From Loxodes magnus (lineage: Eukaryota > Ciliophora > Karyorelictea > Loxodida > Loxodidae): DNA of 64,000 nt. Shown in pieces: positions 1 through 12,100 of the stretch. Both the position numbers and the translations under genes were made by a program. The stretch's first letter is position 1. Each line of letters begins with the position of its first letter. The stretch lies in NCBI GenBank assembly GCA_946699065.1, contig CAMPDV010001428.1, forward strand, positions 46,186 to 110,185, written 5' to 3'. The notes under the pieces were generated by a model. That model was not told where the DNA came from, made no database searches, and saw only the letters and a list, made by a program, of their open reading frames with translations.

Positions 1-1
1 A
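1..1 (+). repeat. Partial monomer at left edge (1 base)
   Basis: The first base is M80 of a monomer that began before the window. The array therefore has no boundary here and continues to the left. Confidence 0.9.
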
Positions 2-880
2 GAAGTAAAGTAAGAAAAGAAGATAGAGTTTCAGTTTTAAGGATTATGCTTTGAGAAGTAATAAGTATTTAGAAAAGTGAGGAAGTAAAGTAAGAAAAGA
101 AGATAGAGTTTCAGTTTTAAGAGTATGCTTTGAGAAGAAATAAGTATTTAGAAAAGTGAGGAAGTAAAGTAAGAAAAGAAGATAGAGTTTCAGTTTTAAG
201 GAGTATGCTTTGAGAAGTAATAAGTATTTATAAAAGTGAAGAAGTAAAGTAAGAAAAGAAGATAGAGTTTCAGTTTTAAGGAGTATGCTTTGAGAAGTAA
301 TAAGTATTTATAAAAGTGAAGAAGTAATGTAAGAAAAGAAGATAGAGTTTTAGTTTTAAGGATTATGCTTTGAGAAGTAATAAGTATTTAGAAAAGTGAA
401 GTAGTGAAGTAAGAAAAGATGATAGAGTTTCAGTTTTAAGGAGTATGCTTTGAGAAGTAATAAGTATTTAGAAAAGTGAAGAAGTAAAGTAAGAAAAGAA
501 GATAGAGTTTCAGTTTTAAGGAGTATGCTTTGAGAAGTAATAAGTATTTAGAAAAGTGAGGAAGTAAAGTAAGAAAAGAAGAAAGAGTTTAAGTTTTAAG
601 GAGTATGCTTTGAGAAGTAATAAGTATTTATAAAAGTGAAGAAGTAATGTAAGAAAAGAAGATAGAGTTTTAGTTTTAAGGATTATGCTTTGAGAAGTAA
701 TAAGTATTTAGAAAAGTGAGGAAGTAAAGTAAGAAAAGAAGATAGAGTTTCAGTTTTAAGGAGTATGCTTTGAGAAGTAATAAGTATTTAGAAAAGTGAA
801 GTAGTGAAGTAAGAAAAGATGATAGAGTTTCAGTTTTAAGGAGTATGCTTTGAGAAGTAATAAGTATTTAGAAAAGTGAA

Positions 881-960
881 GAAGTAAAGTAAGAAAAGAA
901 GATAGAGTTTCAGTTTTAAGGAGTATGCTTTGAGAAGTAATAAGTATTTAGAAAAGTGAA
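881..960 (+). repeat. Reference monomer used for M1-M80 numbering
   Basis: This 80-bp copy carries the commonest base at nearly every position. The main alternatives elsewhere are: M18 G to A, giving a run of seven A; M23 T to A; M27 G to A; M31 C, A or T; M43 G to T; M59 A to G; M69 T to A; M71 G to T, giving TATAAAAG; and M80 A to G. M1-M10 exists in about a dozen forms, including GGAGTGAAAT, TAAGATAAGA, TAAGAGAAGT, GAAATAAAGT, GTAGTGAAGT, GAAGTGAAGT, GAAGTAATGT, GGAGTAACGT and TAAGTGAAAT. Short words recur inside it, such as GAAGTAA at M1 and M54 and GAAAAG at M13 and M71, which may be traces of a smaller ancestral unit. Confidence 0.9.
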
Positions 961-1519
961 GAAGTAATGTAAGAAAAGAAGATAGAGTTTTAGTTTTAAG
1001 GATTATGCTTTGAGAAGTAATAAGTATTTAGAAAAGTGAAGTAGTGAAGTAAGAAAAGATGATAGAGTTTCAGTTTTAAGGAGTATGCTTTGAGAAGTAA
1101 TAAGTATTTAGAAAAGTGAATAAGATAAGAAAGAAAAGAAGAAAGAGTTTCAGTTTTAAGGAGTATGCTTTGAGAAGTAATAAGTATTTAGAAAAGTGAA
1201 GAAGTAAAGTAAGAAAAGAAGATAGAGTTTTAGTTTTAAGGATTATGCTTTGAGAAGTAATAAGTATTTATAAAAGTGAAGTAGTGAAGTAAGAAAAGAA
1301 GATAGAGTTTCAGTTTTAAGGAGTATGCTTTGAGAAGTAATAAGTATTTAGAAAAGTGAGGAAGTAAAGTAAGAAAAGAAGATAGAGTTTCAGTTTTAAG
1401 GAGTATGCTTTGAGAAGTAATAAGTATTTAGAAAAGTGAGGAAGTAAAGTAAGAAAAGAAGATAGAGTTTCAGTTTTAAGAGTATGCTTTGAGAAGAAAT
1501 AAGTATTTAGAAAAGTGAA

Positions 1520-2079
1520 TAAGTGAAATAAGAAAAGAAGAAAGAGTTTAAGTTTTAAGGAGTATGCTTTGAGAAGTAATAAGTATTTAGAAAAGTGAGG
1601 AAGTAAAGTAAGAAAAGAAGATAGAGTTTCAGTTTTAAGGAGTATGCTTTGAGAAGTAATAAGTATTTAGAAAAGTGAGGAAGTAAAGTAAGAAAAGAAG
1701 ATAGAGTTTCAGTTTTAAGGATTATGCTTTGAGAAGTAATAAGTATTTAGAAAAGTGAAGGAGTGAAATAAGAAAAGAAGAAAGAGTTTCAGTTTTAAGG
1801 AGTATGCTTTGAGAAGTAATAAGTATTTAGAAAAGTGAAGGAGTAACGTAAGAAAAGAAGATAGAGTTTCAGTTTTAAGGAGTATGCTTTGAGAAGTAAT
1901 AAGTATTTAGAAAAGTGAGGAAGTAAAGTAAGAAAAGAAGATAGAGTTTCAGTTTTAAGGATTATGCTTTGAGAAGTAATAAGTATTTAGAAAAGTGAGG
2001 AAGTAAAGTAAGAAAAGAAGATAGAGTTTCAGTTTTAAGGAGTATGCTTTGAGAAGTAATAAGTATTTAGAAAAGTGAG
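1520..2079 (+). repeat. 7-monomer segment duplicated at 3599-4158
   Basis: The run TAAGTGAAAT, GAAGTAAAGT, GAAGTAAAGT (with GGATTATG), GGAGTGAAAT, GGAGTAACGT, GAAGTAAAGT (GGATTATG), GAAGTAAAGT recurs in the same order at 3599-4158. The offset is 2,079 bases, that is 26 monomers less the one base lost in the 79-bp monomer at 2960. The later copy has a private GTTAGG in place of GTGAGG near 3676. Confidence 0.75.
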
Positions 2080-2559
2080 GAAGTAAAGTAAGAAAAGAAG
2101 ATAGAGTTTCAGTTTTAAGGAGTATGCTTTGAGAAGTAATAAGTATTTATAAAAGTGAAGAAGTAAAGTAAGAAAACAAGATAGAGTTTCAGTTTTAAGG
2201 AGTATGCTTTGAGAAGTAATAAGTATTTATAAAAGTGAAGAAGTAAAGTAAGAAAAGAAGATAGAGTTTTAGTTTTAAGGATTATGCTTTGAGAAGTAAT
2301 AAGTATTTAGAAAAGTGAAGTAGTGAAGTAAGAAAAGAAGATAGAGTTTCAGTTTTAAGGAGTATGCTTTGAGAAGTAATAAGTATTTAGAAAAGTGAGG
2401 AAGTAAAGTAAGAAAAGAAGATAGAGTTTCAGTTTTAAGGAGTATGCTTTGAGAAGTAATAAGTATTTAGAAAAGTGAAGGAGTAACGTAAGAAAAGAAG
2501 ATAGAGTTTCAGTTTTAAGGAGTATGCTTTGAGAAGTAATAAGTATTTAGAAAAGTGAA

Positions 2560-3170
2560 GTAGTGAAGTAAGAAAAGATGATAGAGTTTCAGTTTTAAGG
2601 AGTATGCTTTGAGAAGTAATAAGTATTTAGAAAAGTGAATAAGATAAGAAAGAAAAGAAGAAAGAGTTTCAGTTTTAAGGAGTATGCTTTGAGAAGTAAT
2701 AAGTATTTAGAAAAGTGAGGAAGTAAAGTAAGAAAAGAAGATAGAGTTTCAGTTTTAAGGAGTATGCTTTGAGAAGTAATAAGTATTTATAAAAGTGAAG
2801 AAGTAAAGTAAGAAAAGAAGAAAGAGTTTAAGTTTTAAGGAGTATGCTTTGAGAAGTAATAAGTATTTAGAAAAGTGAGGAAGTAAAGTAAGAAAAGAAG
2901 ATAGAGTTTCAGTTTTAAGGAGTATGCTTTGAGAAGTAATAAGTATTTAGAAAAGTGAGGAAGTAAAGTAAGAAAAGAAGATAGAGTTTCAGTTTTAAGA
3001 GTATGCTTTGAGAAGAAATAAGTATTTAGAAAAGTGAAGTAGTGAAGTAAGAAAAGAAGAAAGAGTTTAAGTTTTAAGGAGTATGCTTTGAGAAGTAATA
3101 AGTATTTATAAAAGTGAAGGAGTGAAATAAGAAAAGAAGAAAGAGTTTCAGTTTTAAGGAGTATGCTTTG
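2560..3170 (+). repeat. 7-8 monomer segment duplicated at 4399-5010
   Basis: The order GTAGTGAAGT (GATGAT), TAAGATAAGA with GAAAGAG, GAAGTAAAGT, GAAGTAAAGT with GAAAGAG and TTTAAG, GAAGTAAAGT, a 79-bp monomer, GTAGTGAAGT with TTTAAG, then GGAGTGAAAT is repeated at 4399-5010. The offset is 1,839 bases (23 monomers less one base). The 79-bp monomers at 2960 and 4799 are therefore copies of one another. Confidence 0.75.
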
Positions 3171-3518
3171 AGAAGTAATAAGTATTTATAAAAGTGAGGA
3201 AGTAAAGTAAGAAAAGAAGATAGAGTTTCAGTTTTAAGGAGTATGCTTTGAGAAGTAATAAGTATTTATAAAAGTGAATAAGATAAGAAAGAAAAGAAGA
3301 TAGAGTTTCAGTTTTAAGGAGTATGCTTTGAGAAGTAATAAGTATTTAGAAAAGTGAGGAAGTAAAGTAAGAAAAGAAGATAGAGTTTCAGTTTTAAGGA
3401 TTATGCTTTGAGAAGTAATAAGTATTTAGAAAAGTGAAGGAGTGAAATAAGAAAAGAAGAAAGAGTTTCAGTTTTAAGGAGTATGCTTTGAGAAGTAATA
3501 AGTATTTAGAAAAGTGAA

Positions 3519-3598
3519 GGAGTAACGTAAGAAAAGAAGATAGAGTTTCAGTTTTAAGGAGTATGCTTTGAGAAGAAATAAGTATTTAGAAAAGTGAA
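3519..3598 (+). repeat. Mosaic 80-bp monomer with half of the type-1 haplotype
   Basis: This GGAGTAACGT monomer keeps GG at M40-M41 but reads GAGAAGAAATAAG downstream. The second such case is at 4958-5037, with GGAGTGAAAT at M1-M10. Elsewhere the substitution always travels with the one-base deletion. These two are best read as exchange or conversion products whose crossover fell between M41 and M58, or as the ancestral state before the deletion. Confidence 0.75.
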
Positions 3599-5240
3599 TA
3601 AGTGAAATAAGAAAAGAAGAAAGAGTTTAAGTTTTAAGGAGTATGCTTTGAGAAGTAATAAGTATTTAGAAAAGTTAGGAAGTAAAGTAAGAAAAGAAGA
3701 TAGAGTTTCAGTTTTAAGGAGTATGCTTTGAGAAGTAATAAGTATTTAGAAAAGTGAGGAAGTAAAGTAAGAAAAGAAGATAGAGTTTCAGTTTTAAGGA
3801 TTATGCTTTGAGAAGTAATAAGTATTTAGAAAAGTGAAGGAGTGAAATAAGAAAAGAAGAAAGAGTTTCAGTTTTAAGGAGTATGCTTTGAGAAGTAATA
3901 AGTATTTAGAAAAGTGAAGGAGTAACGTAAGAAAAGAAGATAGAGTTTCAGTTTTAAGGAGTATGCTTTGAGAAGTAATAAGTATTTAGAAAAGTGAGGA
4001 AGTAAAGTAAGAAAAGAAGATAGAGTTTCAGTTTTAAGGATTATGCTTTGAGAAGTAATAAGTATTTAGAAAAGTGAGGAAGTAAAGTAAGAAAAGAAGA
4101 TAGAGTTTCAGTTTTAAGGAGTATGCTTTGAGAAGTAATAAGTATTTATAAAAGTGAAGAAGTAAAGTAAGAAAAGAAGAAAGAGTTTAAGTTTTAAGGA
4201 GTATGCTTTGAGAAGTAATAAGTATTTAGAAAAGTGAGGAAGTAAAGTAAGAAAAGAAGATAGAGTTTCAGTTTTAAGGAGTATGCTTTGAGAAGTAATA
4301 AGTATTTAGAAAAGTGAGGAAGTAAAGTAAGAAAAGAAGATAGAGTTTCAGTTTTAAGGAGTATGCTTTGAGAAGTAATAAGTATTTAGAAAAGTGAAGT
4401 AGTGAAGTAAGAAAAGATGATAGAGTTTCAGTTTTAAGGAGTATGCTTTGAGAAGTAATAAGTATTTAGAAAAGTGAATAAGATAAGAAAGAAAAGAAGA
4501 AAGAGTTTCAGTTTTAAGGAGTATGCTTTGAGAAGTAATAAGTATTTAGAAAAGTGAGGAAGTAAAGTAAGAAAAGAAGATAGAGTTTCAGTTTTAAGGA
4601 GTATGCTTTGAGAAGTAATAAGTATTTATAAAAGTGAAGAAGTAAAGTAAGAAAAGAAGAAAGAGTTTAAGTTTTAAGGAGTATGCTTTGAGAAGTAATA
4701 AGTATTTAGAAAAGTGAGGAAGTAAAGTAAGAAAAGAAGATAGAGTTTCAGTTTTAAGGAGTATGCTTTGAGAAGTAATAAGTATTTAGAAAAGTGAGGA
4801 AGTAAAGTAAGAAAAGAAGATAGAGTTTCAGTTTTAAGAGTATGCTTTGAGAAGAAATAAGTATTTAGAAAAGTGAAGTAGTGAAGTAAGAAAAGAAGAA
4901 AGAGTTTAAGTTTTAAGGAGTATGCTTTGAGAAGTAATAAGTATTTATAAAAGTGAAGGAGTGAAATAAGAAAAGAAGAAAGAGTTTCAGTTTTAAGGAG
5001 TATGCTTTGAGAAGAAATAAGTATTTAGAAAAGTGAAGTAGTGAAGTAAGAAAAGATGATAGAGTTTCAGTTTTAAGGAGTATGCTTTGAGAAGTAATAA
5101 GTATTTAGAAAAGTGAAGGAGTAACGTAAGAAAAGAAGATAGAGTTTCAGTTTTAAGGAGTATGCTTTGAGAAGTAATAAGTATTTAGAAAAGTGAAGTA
5201 GTGAAGTAAGAAAAGAAGAAAGAGTTTAAGTTTTAAGGAG

Positions 5241-8200
5241 TATGCTTTGAGAAGTAATAAGTATTTATAAAAGTGAAGGAGTGAAATAAGAAAAGAAGAA
5301 AGAGTTTCAGTTTTAAGGAGTATGCTTTGAGAAGTAATAAGTATTTAGAAAAGTGAAGGAGTAACGTAAGAAAAGAAGATAGAGTTTCAGTTTTAAGGAG
5401 TATGCTTTGAGAAGTAATAAGTATTTAGAAAAGTGAAGTAGTGAAGTAAGAAAAGATGATAGAGTTTCAGTTTTAAGGAGTATGCTTTGAGAAGTAATAA
5501 GTATTTAGAAAAGTGAATAAGATAAGAAAGAAAAGAAGAAAGAGTTTCAGTCTTAAGGAGTATGCTTTGAGAAGTAATAAGTATTTAGAAAAGTGAGGAA
5601 GTAAAGTAAGAAAAGAAGATAGAGTTTCAGTTTTAATGAGTATGCTTTGAGAAGTAATAAGTATTTAGAAAAGTGAAGGAGTGAAATAAGAAAAGAAGAA
5701 AGAGTTTAAGTTTTAAGGAGTATGCTTTGAGAAGTAATAAGTATTTAGAAAAGTGAGGAAGTAAAGTAAGAAAAGAAGATAGAGTTTCAGTTTTAAGGAG
5801 TATGCTTTGAGAAGTAATAAGTATTTAGAAAAGTGAGGAAGTAAAGTAAGAAAAGAAGATAGAGTTTCAGTTTTAAGAGTATGCTTTGAGAAGAAATAAG
5901 TATTTAGAAAAGTGAATAAGTGAAATAAGAAAAGAAGAAAGAGTTTAAGTTTTAAGGAGTATGCTTTGAGAAGTAATAAGTATTTAGAAAAGTGAATAAG
6001 ATAAGAAAGAAAAGAAGATAGAGTTTCAGTTTTAAGGAGTATGCTTTGAGAAGTAATAAGTATTTAGAAAAGTGAAGTAGTGAAGTAAGAAAAGATGATA
6101 GAGTTTCAGTTTTAAGGAGTATGCTTTGAGAAGTAATAAGTATTTAGAAAAGTGAATAAGATAAGAAAGAAAAGAAGAAAGAGTTTCAGTCTTAAGGAGT
6201 ATGCTTTGAGAAGTAATAAGTATTTAGAAAAGTGAGGAAGTAAAGTAAGAAAAGAAGATAGAGTTTCAGTTTTAAGAGTATGCTTTGAGAAGAAATAAGT
6301 ATTTAGAAAAGTGAAGTAGTGAAGTAAGAAAAGAAGAAAGAGTTTAAGTTTTAAGGAGTATGCTTTGAGAAGTAATAAGTATTTATAAAAGTGAAGGAGT
6401 GAAATAAGAAAAGAAGAAAGAGTTTCAGTTTTAAGGAGTATGCTTTGAGAAGTAATAAGTATTTAGAAAAGTGAGGAAGTAAAGTAAGAAAAGAAGATAG
6501 AGTTTCAGTTTTAAGAGTATGCTTTGAGAAGAAATAAGTATTTAGAAAAGTGAATAAGTGAAATAAGAAAAGAAGAAAGAGTTTAAGTTTTAAGGAGTAT
6601 GCTTTGAGAAGTAATAAGTATTTATAAAAGTGAAGAAGTAATGTAAGAAAAGAAGATAGAGTTTTAGTTTTAAGGATTATGCTTTGAGAAGTAATAAGTA
6701 TTTAGAAAAGTGAGGAAGTAAAGTAAGAAAAGAAGATAGAGTTTCAGTTTTAAGGAGTATGCTTTGAGAAGTAATAAGTATTTAGAAAAGTGAAGTAGTG
6801 AAGTAAGAAAAGATGATAGAGTTTCAGTTTTAAGGAGTATGCTTTGAGAAGTAATAAGTATTTAGAAAAGTGAGGAAGTAAAGTAAGAAAAGAAGATAGA
6901 GTTTCAGTTTTAAGAGTATGCTTTGAGAAGAAATAAGTATTTAGAAAAGTGAATAAGTGAAATAAGAAAAGAAGAAAGAGTTTAAGTTTTAAGGATTATG
7001 CTTTGAGAAGTAATAAGTATTTAGAAAAGTGAGGAAGTAAAGTAAGAAAAGAAGATAGAGTTTTAGTTTTAAGGATTATGCTTTGAGAAGTAATAAGTAT
7101 TTAGAAAAGTGAAGTAGTGAAGTAAGAAAAGATGATAGAGTTTCAGTTTTAAGGAGTATGCTTTGAGAAGTAATAAGTATTTAGAAAAGTGAGGAAGTAA
7201 AGTAAGAAAAGAAGATAGAGTTTCAGTTTTAAGGAGTATGCTTTGAGAAGTAATAAGTATTTAGAAAAGTGAAGTAGTGAAGTAAGAAAAGATGATAGAG
7301 TTTCAGTTTTAAGGAGTATGCTTTGAGAAGTAATAAGTATTTATAAAAGTGAAGAAGTAAAGTAAGAAAAGAAGAAAGAGTTTCAGTTTTAAGGAGTATG
7401 CTTTGAGAAGTAATAAGTATTTATAAAAGTGAAGAAGTAATGTAAGAAAAGAAGATAGAGTTTTAGTTTTAAGGATTATGCTTTGAGAAGTAATAAGTAT
7501 TTAGAAAAGTGAAGTAGTGAAGTAAGAAAAGATGATAGAGTTTCAGTTTTAAGGAGTATGCTTTGAGAAGTAATAAGTATTTAGAAAAGTGAATAAGATA
7601 AGAAAGAAAAGAAGAAAGAGTTTCAGTTTTAAGGAGTATGCTTTGAGAAGTAATAAGTATTTAGAAAAGTGAGGAAGTAAAGTAAGAAAAGAAGATAGAG
7701 TTTCAGTTTTAAGGAGTATGCTTTGAGAAGTAATAAGTATTTATAAAAGTGAAGAAGTAAAGTAAGAAAAGAAGATAGAGTTTCAGTTTTAAGGAGTATG
7801 CTTTGAGAAGTAATAAGTATTTAGAAAAGTGAATAAGATAAGAAAGAAAAGAAGAAAGAATTTAAGTTTTAAGGAGTATGCTTTGAGAAGTAATAAGTAT
7901 TTAGAAAAGTGAAGAAGTAAAGTAAGAAAAGACTATAGAGTTTCAGTTTTAAGGAGTATGCTTTGAGAAGTAATAAGTATTTAGAAAAGTGAATAAGAGA
8001 AGTAAGAAAAAAAGATAGAGTTTCAGTTTTAAGGAGTATGCTTTGAGAAGTAATAAGTATTTATAAAAGTGAAGAAGTAAAGTAAGAAAAGAAGATAGAG
8101 TTTCAGTTTTAAGGATTATGCTTTGAGAAGTAATAAGTATTTAGAAAAGTGAGGAAATAAAGTAAGAAAAAAAGATAGAGTTTCAGTTTTAAGGAGTATG

Positions 8201-9157
8201 CTTTGAGAAGTAATAAGTATTAAGAAAAGTGAGGAAGTAAAGTAAGAAAAGAAGATAGAGTTTAAGTTTTAAGGAGTATGCTTTGAGAAGTAATAAGTAT
8301 TTAGAAAAGTGAAGGAGTGAAATAAGAAAAGAAGATAGAGTTTCAGTTTTAAGGAGTATGCTTTGAGAAGTAATAAGTATTTAGAAAAGTGAATAAGAGA
8401 AGTAAGAAAAGAAGATAGAGTTTCAGTTTTAAGGAGTATGCTTTGAGAAGTAATAAGTATTTATAAAAGTGAGGAAGTAAAGTAAGAAAAGAAGATAGAG
8501 TTTCAGTTTTAAGGAGTATGCTTTGAGAAGTAATAAGTATTTAGAAAAGTGAGGAAATAAAGTAAGAAAAAAAGATAGAGTTTCAGTTTTAAGGAGTATG
8601 CTTTGAGAAGTAATAAGTATTTAGAAAAGTGAAGAAGTAAAGTAAGAAAAGAAGATAGAGTTTTAGTTTTAAGGAGTATGCTTTGAGAAGTAATAAGTAT
8701 TTAGAAAAGTGAATAAGATAAGAAAGAAAAGAAGAAAGAATTTAAGTTTTAAGGAGTATGCTTTGAGAAGTAATAAGTATTTATAAAAGTGAAGAAGTAA
8801 AGTAAGAAAAGAAGAAAGAGTTTAAGTTTTAAGGATTATGCTTTGAGAAGTAATAAGTATTTAGAAAAGTGAAGAAGTAAAGTAAGAAAAGAAGATAGAG
8901 TTTCAGTTTTAAGGAGTATGCTTTGAGAAGTGATAAGTATTTAGAAAAGTGAAGAACTAAAGTAAGAAAAGAAGATAGAATTTCAGTTTAATTGAGTATG
9001 CTTTGAGAAGTGATAAGTATTTAGAAAAGTGAAGAAGTAAAGTAAGAAAAGAAGATAGAGTTTCAGTTTTAAGGAGTATGCTTTGAGAAGTAATAAGTAT
9101 TTATAAAAGTGAAGAAGTAAAGTAAGAAAAGAAGATAGAGTTTCAGTTTTAAGGATT
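5241..9157 (+). repeat. 49-monomer block, copy A, spanning the domain switch
   Basis: This block matches 9157-13180 in monomer order at offset 3,916-3,917, which is 49 monomers less three or four one-base deletions. Rare private variants confirm it: CAGTCTTAAGG at 5551 and 6190 recurs at 9467 and 10106, GACTATAG at 7931 recurs at 11,848, and GAACTAAAG at 8954 recurs at 12,951. Copy A contains both repertoires, left type to 7,833 and right type from 7,834. The copies differ in a few monomers: 6237-6475 against 10,153-10,392, and 7114-7353 against 11,031-11,270. Copy A also has one monomer (8554) where copy B has two. Confidence 0.85.
7834..9157 (+). repeat. First appearance of the right repertoire
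   Basis: Within about 1.1 kb a set of variants absent to the left appears: GAAAGAATTT (7834), TAAGAGAAGT with seven A (7994), GAAATAAAGT with seven A (about 8154), TATTAAGAAAAG (8219), GTGATAAG (8930) and CAGTTTAATTG (8982). This stretch is the tail of the 49-monomer copy A. It is followed at 9157 by a return to left-type monomers because copy B begins there. Confidence 0.8.
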
Positions 9158-12100
9158 ATGCTTTGAGAAGTAATAAGTATTTATAAAAGTGAAGGAGTGA
9201 AATAAGAAAAGAAGAAAGAGTTTCAGTTTTAAGGAGTATGCTTTGAGAAGTAATAAGTATTTAGAAAAGTGAAGGAGTAACGTAAGAAAAGAAGATAGAG
9301 TTTCAGTTTTAAGGAGTATGCTTTGAGAAGTAATAAGTATTTAGAAAAGTGAAGTAGTGAAGTAAGAAAAGATGATAGAGTTTCAGTTTTAAGGAGTATG
9401 CTTTGAGAAGTAATAAGTATTTAGAAAAGTGAATAAGATAAGAAAGAAAAGAAGAAAGAGTTTCAGTCTTAAGGAGTATGCTTTGAGAAGTAATAAGTAT
9501 TTAGAAAAGTGAGGAAGTAAAGTAAGAAAAGAAGATAGAGTTTCAGTTTTAATGAGTATGCTTTGAGAAGTAATAAGTATTTAGAAAAGTGAAGGAGTGA
9601 AATAAGAAAAGAAGAAAGAGTTTAAGTTTTAAGGAGTATGCTTTGAGAAGTAATAAGTATTTAGAAAAGTGAGGAAGTAAAGTAAGAAAAGAAGATAGAG
9701 TTTCAGTTTTAAGGAGTATGCTTTGAGAAGTAATAAGTATTTAGAAAAGTGAGGAAGTAAAGTAAGAAAAGAAGATAGAGTTTCAGTTTTAAGAGTATGC
9801 TTTGAGAAGAAATAAGTATTTAGAAAAGTGAATAAGTGAAATAAGAAAAGAAGAAAGAGTTTAAGTTTTAAGGAGTATGCTTTGAGAAGTAATAAGTATT
9901 TAGAAAAGTGAATAAGATAAGAAAGAAAAGAAGATAGAGTTTCAGTTTTAAGGAGTATGCTTTGAGAAGTAATAAGTATTTAGAAAAGTGAAGTAGTGAA
10001 GTAAGAAAAGATGATAGAGTTTCAGTTTTAAGGAGTATGCTTTGAGAAGTAATAAGTATTTAGAAAAGTGAATAAGATAAGAAAGAAAAGAAGAAAGAGT
10101 TTCAGTCTTAAGGAGTATGCTTTGAGAAGTAATAAGTATTTAGAAAAGTGAGGAAGTAAAGTAAGAAAAGAAGATAGAGTTTCAGTTTTAATGAGTATGC
10201 TTTGAGAAGTAATAAGTATTTAGAAAAGTGAAGGAGTGAAATAAGAAAAGAAGAAAGAGTTTAAGTTTTAAGGAGTATGCTTTGAGAAGTAATAAGTATT
10301 TAGAAAAGTGAGGAAGTAAAGTAAGAAAAGAAGATAGAGTTTCAGTTTTAAGGAGTATGCTTTGAGAAGTAATAAGTATTTAGAAAAGTGAGGAAGTAAA
10401 GTAAGAAAAGAAGATAGAGTTTCAGTTTTAAGAGTATGCTTTGAGAAGAAATAAGTATTTAGAAAAGTGAATAAGTGAAATAAGAAAAGAAGATAGAGTT
10501 TAAGTTTTAAGGAGTATGCTTTGAGAAGTAATAAGTATTTATAAAAGTGAAGAAGTAATGTAAGAAAAGAAGATAGAGTTTTAGTTTTAAGGATTATGCT
10601 TTGAGAAGTAATAAGTATTTAGAAAAGTGAGGAAGTAAAGTAAGAAAAGAAGATAGAGTTTCAGTTTTAAGGAGTATGCTTTGAGAAGTAATAAGTATTT
10701 AGAAAAGTGAAGTAGTGAAGTAAGAAAAGATGATAGAGTTTCAGTTTTAAGGAGTATGCTTTGAGAAGTAATAAGTATTTAGAAAAGTGAGGAAGTAAAG
10801 TAAGAAAAGAAGATAGAGTTTCAGTTTTAAGAGTATGCTTTGAGAAGAAATAAGTATTTAGAAAAGTGAATAAGTGAAATAAGAAAAGAAGAAAGAGTTT
10901 AAGTTTTAAGGATTATGCTTTGAGAAGTAATAAGTATTTAGAAAAGTGAGGAAGTAAAGTAAGAAAAGAAGATAGAGTTTTAGTTTTAAGGATTATGCTT
11001 TGAGAAGTAATAAGTATTTAGAAAAGTGAGGAAGTAAAGTAAGAAAAGAAGATAGAGTTTCAGTTTTAAGGAGTATGCTTTGAGAAGTAATAAGTATTTA
11101 GAAAAGTGAATAAGATAAGAAAGAAAAGAAGAAAGAATTTAAGTTTTAAGGAGTATGCTTTGAGAAGTAATAAGTATTTAGAAAAGTGAAGTAGTGAAGT
11201 AAGAAAAGAAGATAGAGTTTTAGTTTTAAGGAGTATGCTTTGAGAAGTAATAAGTATTTATAAAAGTGAAGAAGTAAAGTAAGAAAAGAAGAAAGAGTTT
11301 CAGTTTTAAGGAGTATGCTTTGAGAAGTAATAAGTATTTATAAAAGTGAAGAAGTAATGTAAGAAAAGAAGATAGAGTTTTAGTTTTAAGGATTATGCTT
11401 TGAGAAGTAATAAGTATTTAGAAAAGTGAAGTAGTGAAGTAAGAAAAGATGATAGAGTTTCAGTTTTAAGGAGTATGCTTTGAGAAGTAATAAGTATTTA
11501 GAAAAGTGAATAAGATAAGAAAGAAAAGAAGAAAGAGTTTCAGTTTTAAGGAGTATGCTTTGAGAAGTAATAAGTATTTAGAAAAGTGAGGAAGTAAAGT
11601 AAGAAAAGAAGATAGAGTTTCAGTTTTAAGGAGTATGCTTTGAGAAGTAATAAGTATTTATAAAAGTGAAGAAGTAAAGTAAGAAAAGAAGATAGAGTTT
11701 CAGTTTTAAGGAGTATGCTTTGAGAAGTAATAAGTATTTAGAAAAGTGAATAAGATAAGAAAGAAAAGAAGAAAGAATTTAAGTTTTAAGGAGTATGCTT
11801 TGAGAAGTAATAAGTATTTAGAAAAGTGAAGAAGTAAAGTAAGAAAAGACTATAGAGTTTCAGTTTTAAGGAGTATGCTTTGAGAAGTAATAAGTATTTA
11901 GAAAAGTGAATAAGAGAAGTAAGAAAAAAAGATAGAGTTTCAGTTTTAAGGAGTATGCTTTGAGAAGTAATAAGTATTTATAAAAGTGAAGAAGTAAAGT
12001 AAGAAAAGAAGATAGAGTTTCAGTTTTAAGGATTATGCTTTGAGAAGTAATAAGTATTTAGAAAAGTGAGGAAATAAAGTAAGAAAAAAAGATAGAGTTT

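Larger units (their letters stand above)
1..7833 (+). repeat. Left-repertoire domain of the satellite
   Basis: About 98 monomers dominated by GAAGTAAAGT preceded by G at M80, mixed with GTAGTGAAGT carrying GATGATAG at M18-M25, GAAGTAATGT with TTTTAG, GGAGTAACGT, TAAGTGAAAT, and eight of the eleven type-1 79-bp monomers. Variants common further right are not seen here: GAAATAAAGT, TAAGAGAAGT, seven A at M14-M20, TATTAAG at M65-M71, GTGATAAG at M57-M64, and CAGTTTAATTG. These monomers presumably share a homogenisation history distinct from the right domain. The assignment rests on reading by eye. Confidence 0.8.
82..10870 (+). repeat. Eleven type-1 79-bp monomers (linked deletion and substitution)
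   Basis: Monomers at 82-160, 1441-1519, 2960-3038, 4799-4877, 5838-5916, 6237-6315, 6476-6554, 6875-6953, 9754-9832, 10393-10471 and 10792-10870 have lost one G of the GG at M40-M41 (TTTTAAGAGTATG) and also read GAGAAGAAATAAG instead of GAGAAGTAATAAG. The two changes occur together in all eleven, so they mark one lineage. None was seen right of 10,870. The monomers at 3519 and 4958 have the GAAATAAG substitution without the deletion. Confidence 0.9.

Noticed and set aside
881..960. AGTTTCAGTTTT resembling an interferon-response element
   Set aside because: The match is to a short degenerate motif inside a satellite repeated hundreds of times, the host is unknown, and many monomers alter it to TTTAAG or TTTTAG.
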